DNA of 64,000 bases from Mesorhizobium qingshengii (lineage in GTDB: Bacteria > Pseudomonadota > Alphaproteobacteria > Rhizobiales > Rhizobiaceae). The DNA lies in contig NZ_FMXM01000015.1 of the NCBI RefSeq assembly GCF_900103325.1, forward strand, positions 1 through 64,000, written 5' to 3'. Positions 63,040-64,000 of the stretch are shown here, one piece after another. Under the pieces are notes generated by a model. The model was not told the DNA's origin and did no database searches. It worked only from the letters and a program-made list of their open reading frames with translations. The translations under genes and the position numbers were made by a program. The first letter of the stretch is position 1. The number at the start of each line of letters is the position of its first letter.

Positions 63040-64000
63040 CTAACGGATCACGAAGGAATTGGCGGTCTTGCCGGCCGTGTCTATCCACACCGTCTTGGTC
63101 TGCAGATAGGAATTGATGGCCTCCTGTCCGCTCTCGCGACCGATACCGCTCCTCTTGTAGCCGCCGAAGGGCGCCATATAGGAAACGGCGCGGTAGGTAT
63201 TGACCCAGACCATACCCGCTTCCATCGCCGCCGCACCGCGCAGCGCCCGGCCCATGTCGCTGGTCCATATCCCCGCGGCCAGTCCGTAGGGGCTGTCATT
63301 GGCAATGGCGAAGGCCTCGTCCTCGTCGTCGAACGGAATGACGGACAGGATCGGCCCGAACACTTCTTCGCGCGCGATCCGCATCGTGTTGTTCACTCCG
63401 GTGAAGATGGTGGGTTCCACGAACCAGCCATCGGCCAGTTCACCCGACGTCGGCTTTCCGCCGCCCAGCACGCACTGCGCGCCCTCGGCACGGGCGATGC
63501 CGAGATAAGAGAGCACCTTCTCGCGCTGTGCCTGTGTCGTAATCGGCCCCACCTGCGTCTCGGACAGCGCCGGATTGCCTATTCGGGCGCTGGCGGCCAG
63601 CGTTATGACGTCCTCCACGAACCGGTCATGTATCTTGCGATGCACCAGCAGGCGCGAGCCCGCGATACAGGTCTGGCCAGTGGCGGCGAAAATGCCTGAT
63701 ATCGCGCCGTTGACCGCGCTCTCGATATTGGCATCGTCGAAGTCGATGTTGGCCGATTTGCCGCCCGGCTCCAGCGTGACGGTCTTGAGCTGTTCGGCAG
63801 CCGCACGGTAAACGGCGATGCCGCCGGGCTCACCGCCGGTGAAGGCAATCTTGGCAATGTCGGGATGGGAGACCAGCGGTACGCCGACATCCAGGGGCAT
63901 GCCGGTCACCGTATTGACCACGCCTGGCGGAAAACCCGCCTGCGCGAACAGTTTCACGAACTCCAGCGTCGAGGCCGAGGCATGTTCCGACGGTTTGATG
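63040..64000 (-). CDS. Aldehyde dehydrogenase (C-terminal part, cut by window edge)
   Basis: About 320 C-terminal residues of an NAD(P)-dependent aldehyde dehydrogenase. KPSEHASASTLEFVKLF and FPPGVVNTVTG precede the NAD-binding IAFTGGEPGG; LEPGGKSANI carries the general-base Glu and GQTCIAGSRLLVH the catalytic Cys. EVFGPILSVIPFDDEDEAF and FGGYKRSGIGRESGQEAI are typical tail motifs. The frame stays open to base 64000, so the start is outside the window. It precedes the SDR and VOC genes in a likely operon, oxidising an aldehyde intermediate. Confidence 0.92.
   Translation of the reverse strand, partial: IKPSEHASASTLEFVKLFAQAGFPPGVVNTVTGMPLDVGVPLVSHPDIAKIAFTGGEPGGIAVYRAAAEQLKTVTLEPGGKSANIDFDDANIESAVNGAISGIFAATGQTCIAGSRLLVHRKIHDRFVEDVITLAASARIGNPALSETQVGPITTQAQREKVLSYLGIARAEGAQCVLGGGKPTSGELADGWFVEPTIFTGVNNTMRIAREEVFGPILSVIPFDDEDEAFAIANDSPYGLAAGIWTSDMGRALRGAAAMEAGMVWVNTYRAVSYMAPFGGYKRSGIGRESGQEAINSYLQTKTVWIDTAGKTANSFVIR

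Overview
The window reads as chromosomal DNA of a Rhizobiales alphaproteobacterium, most like Mesorhizobium or a close relative. The basis is high GC, dense ABC-transport operons, a fused cysNC gene, rhamnose/O-polysaccharide genes and RIME-like intergenic palindromes. The genus is an inference from gene content, not a database result. There is one tRNA gene (Gln, UUG) and no rRNA, CRISPR array, insertion sequence or prophage. The genes at both edges are cut.

Layout. (1) 1-8.2 kb: an Amadori-compound (fructosyl-amino acid) catabolic operon on the minus strand. It holds a FrlB-like SIS deglycase, a sugar ABC transporter (binding protein, two permeases, ATPase), a FrlD-like PfkB kinase and an extra FAD amine oxidase, under a LacI-family regulator with a perfect 20-bp palindrome just downstream of a predicted promoter. 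(2) 8.2-13.5 kb: a flavodoxin-like gene, then cysD-cysNC-cysQ (PAPS formation and PAP removal). (3) 13.9-34.2 kb: a surface-polysaccharide locus. It has a Wzy/ligase-type membrane protein, epimerases, a priming glycosyl transferase, a FlaA1/CapD-type dehydratase, a methyltransferase, a three-module 1238-aa glycosyltransferase, a Wzm/Wzt-type exporter, an aminotransferase-acetyltransferase pair and rfbACBD for dTDP-rhamnose. (4) 34.2-45.2 kb: mostly housekeeping genes (bioY, metallo-hydrolase, DUF1499, acyl-CoA ligase, DUF427, polysaccharide deacetylase, GT9, ppdK, VOC protein, tRNA-Gln). (5) 45.7-64 kb: a catabolic island.

The island is the most interesting part. It combines a LivKHMGF-type importer with an RraA-like protein, an SDR, PxpB/PxpC (the AHS1/AHS2 carboxyltransferase-like pair), an epoxide-hydrolase-like protein and a decayed Ldh2-family reductase. 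Opposing these are PxpA (LamB/YcsF), a BCCP-like protein lacking its biotinyl lysine, a biotin carboxylase, a normal BCCP and an aminotransferase. A FAD oxidoreductase, a GntR/FCD regulator, a VOC protein, a second SDR and an aldehyde dehydrogenase complete it. A shared palindrome (TGGATA-N3-TATCCA and variants) lies in front of three of its operons and suggests one regulon. The gene set looks like a split biotin-dependent N-carboxylase/hydrolase, comparable in parts to urea carboxylase plus 5-oxoprolinase, acting on an imported amide, lactam or modified amino acid whose identity the sequence does not reveal.
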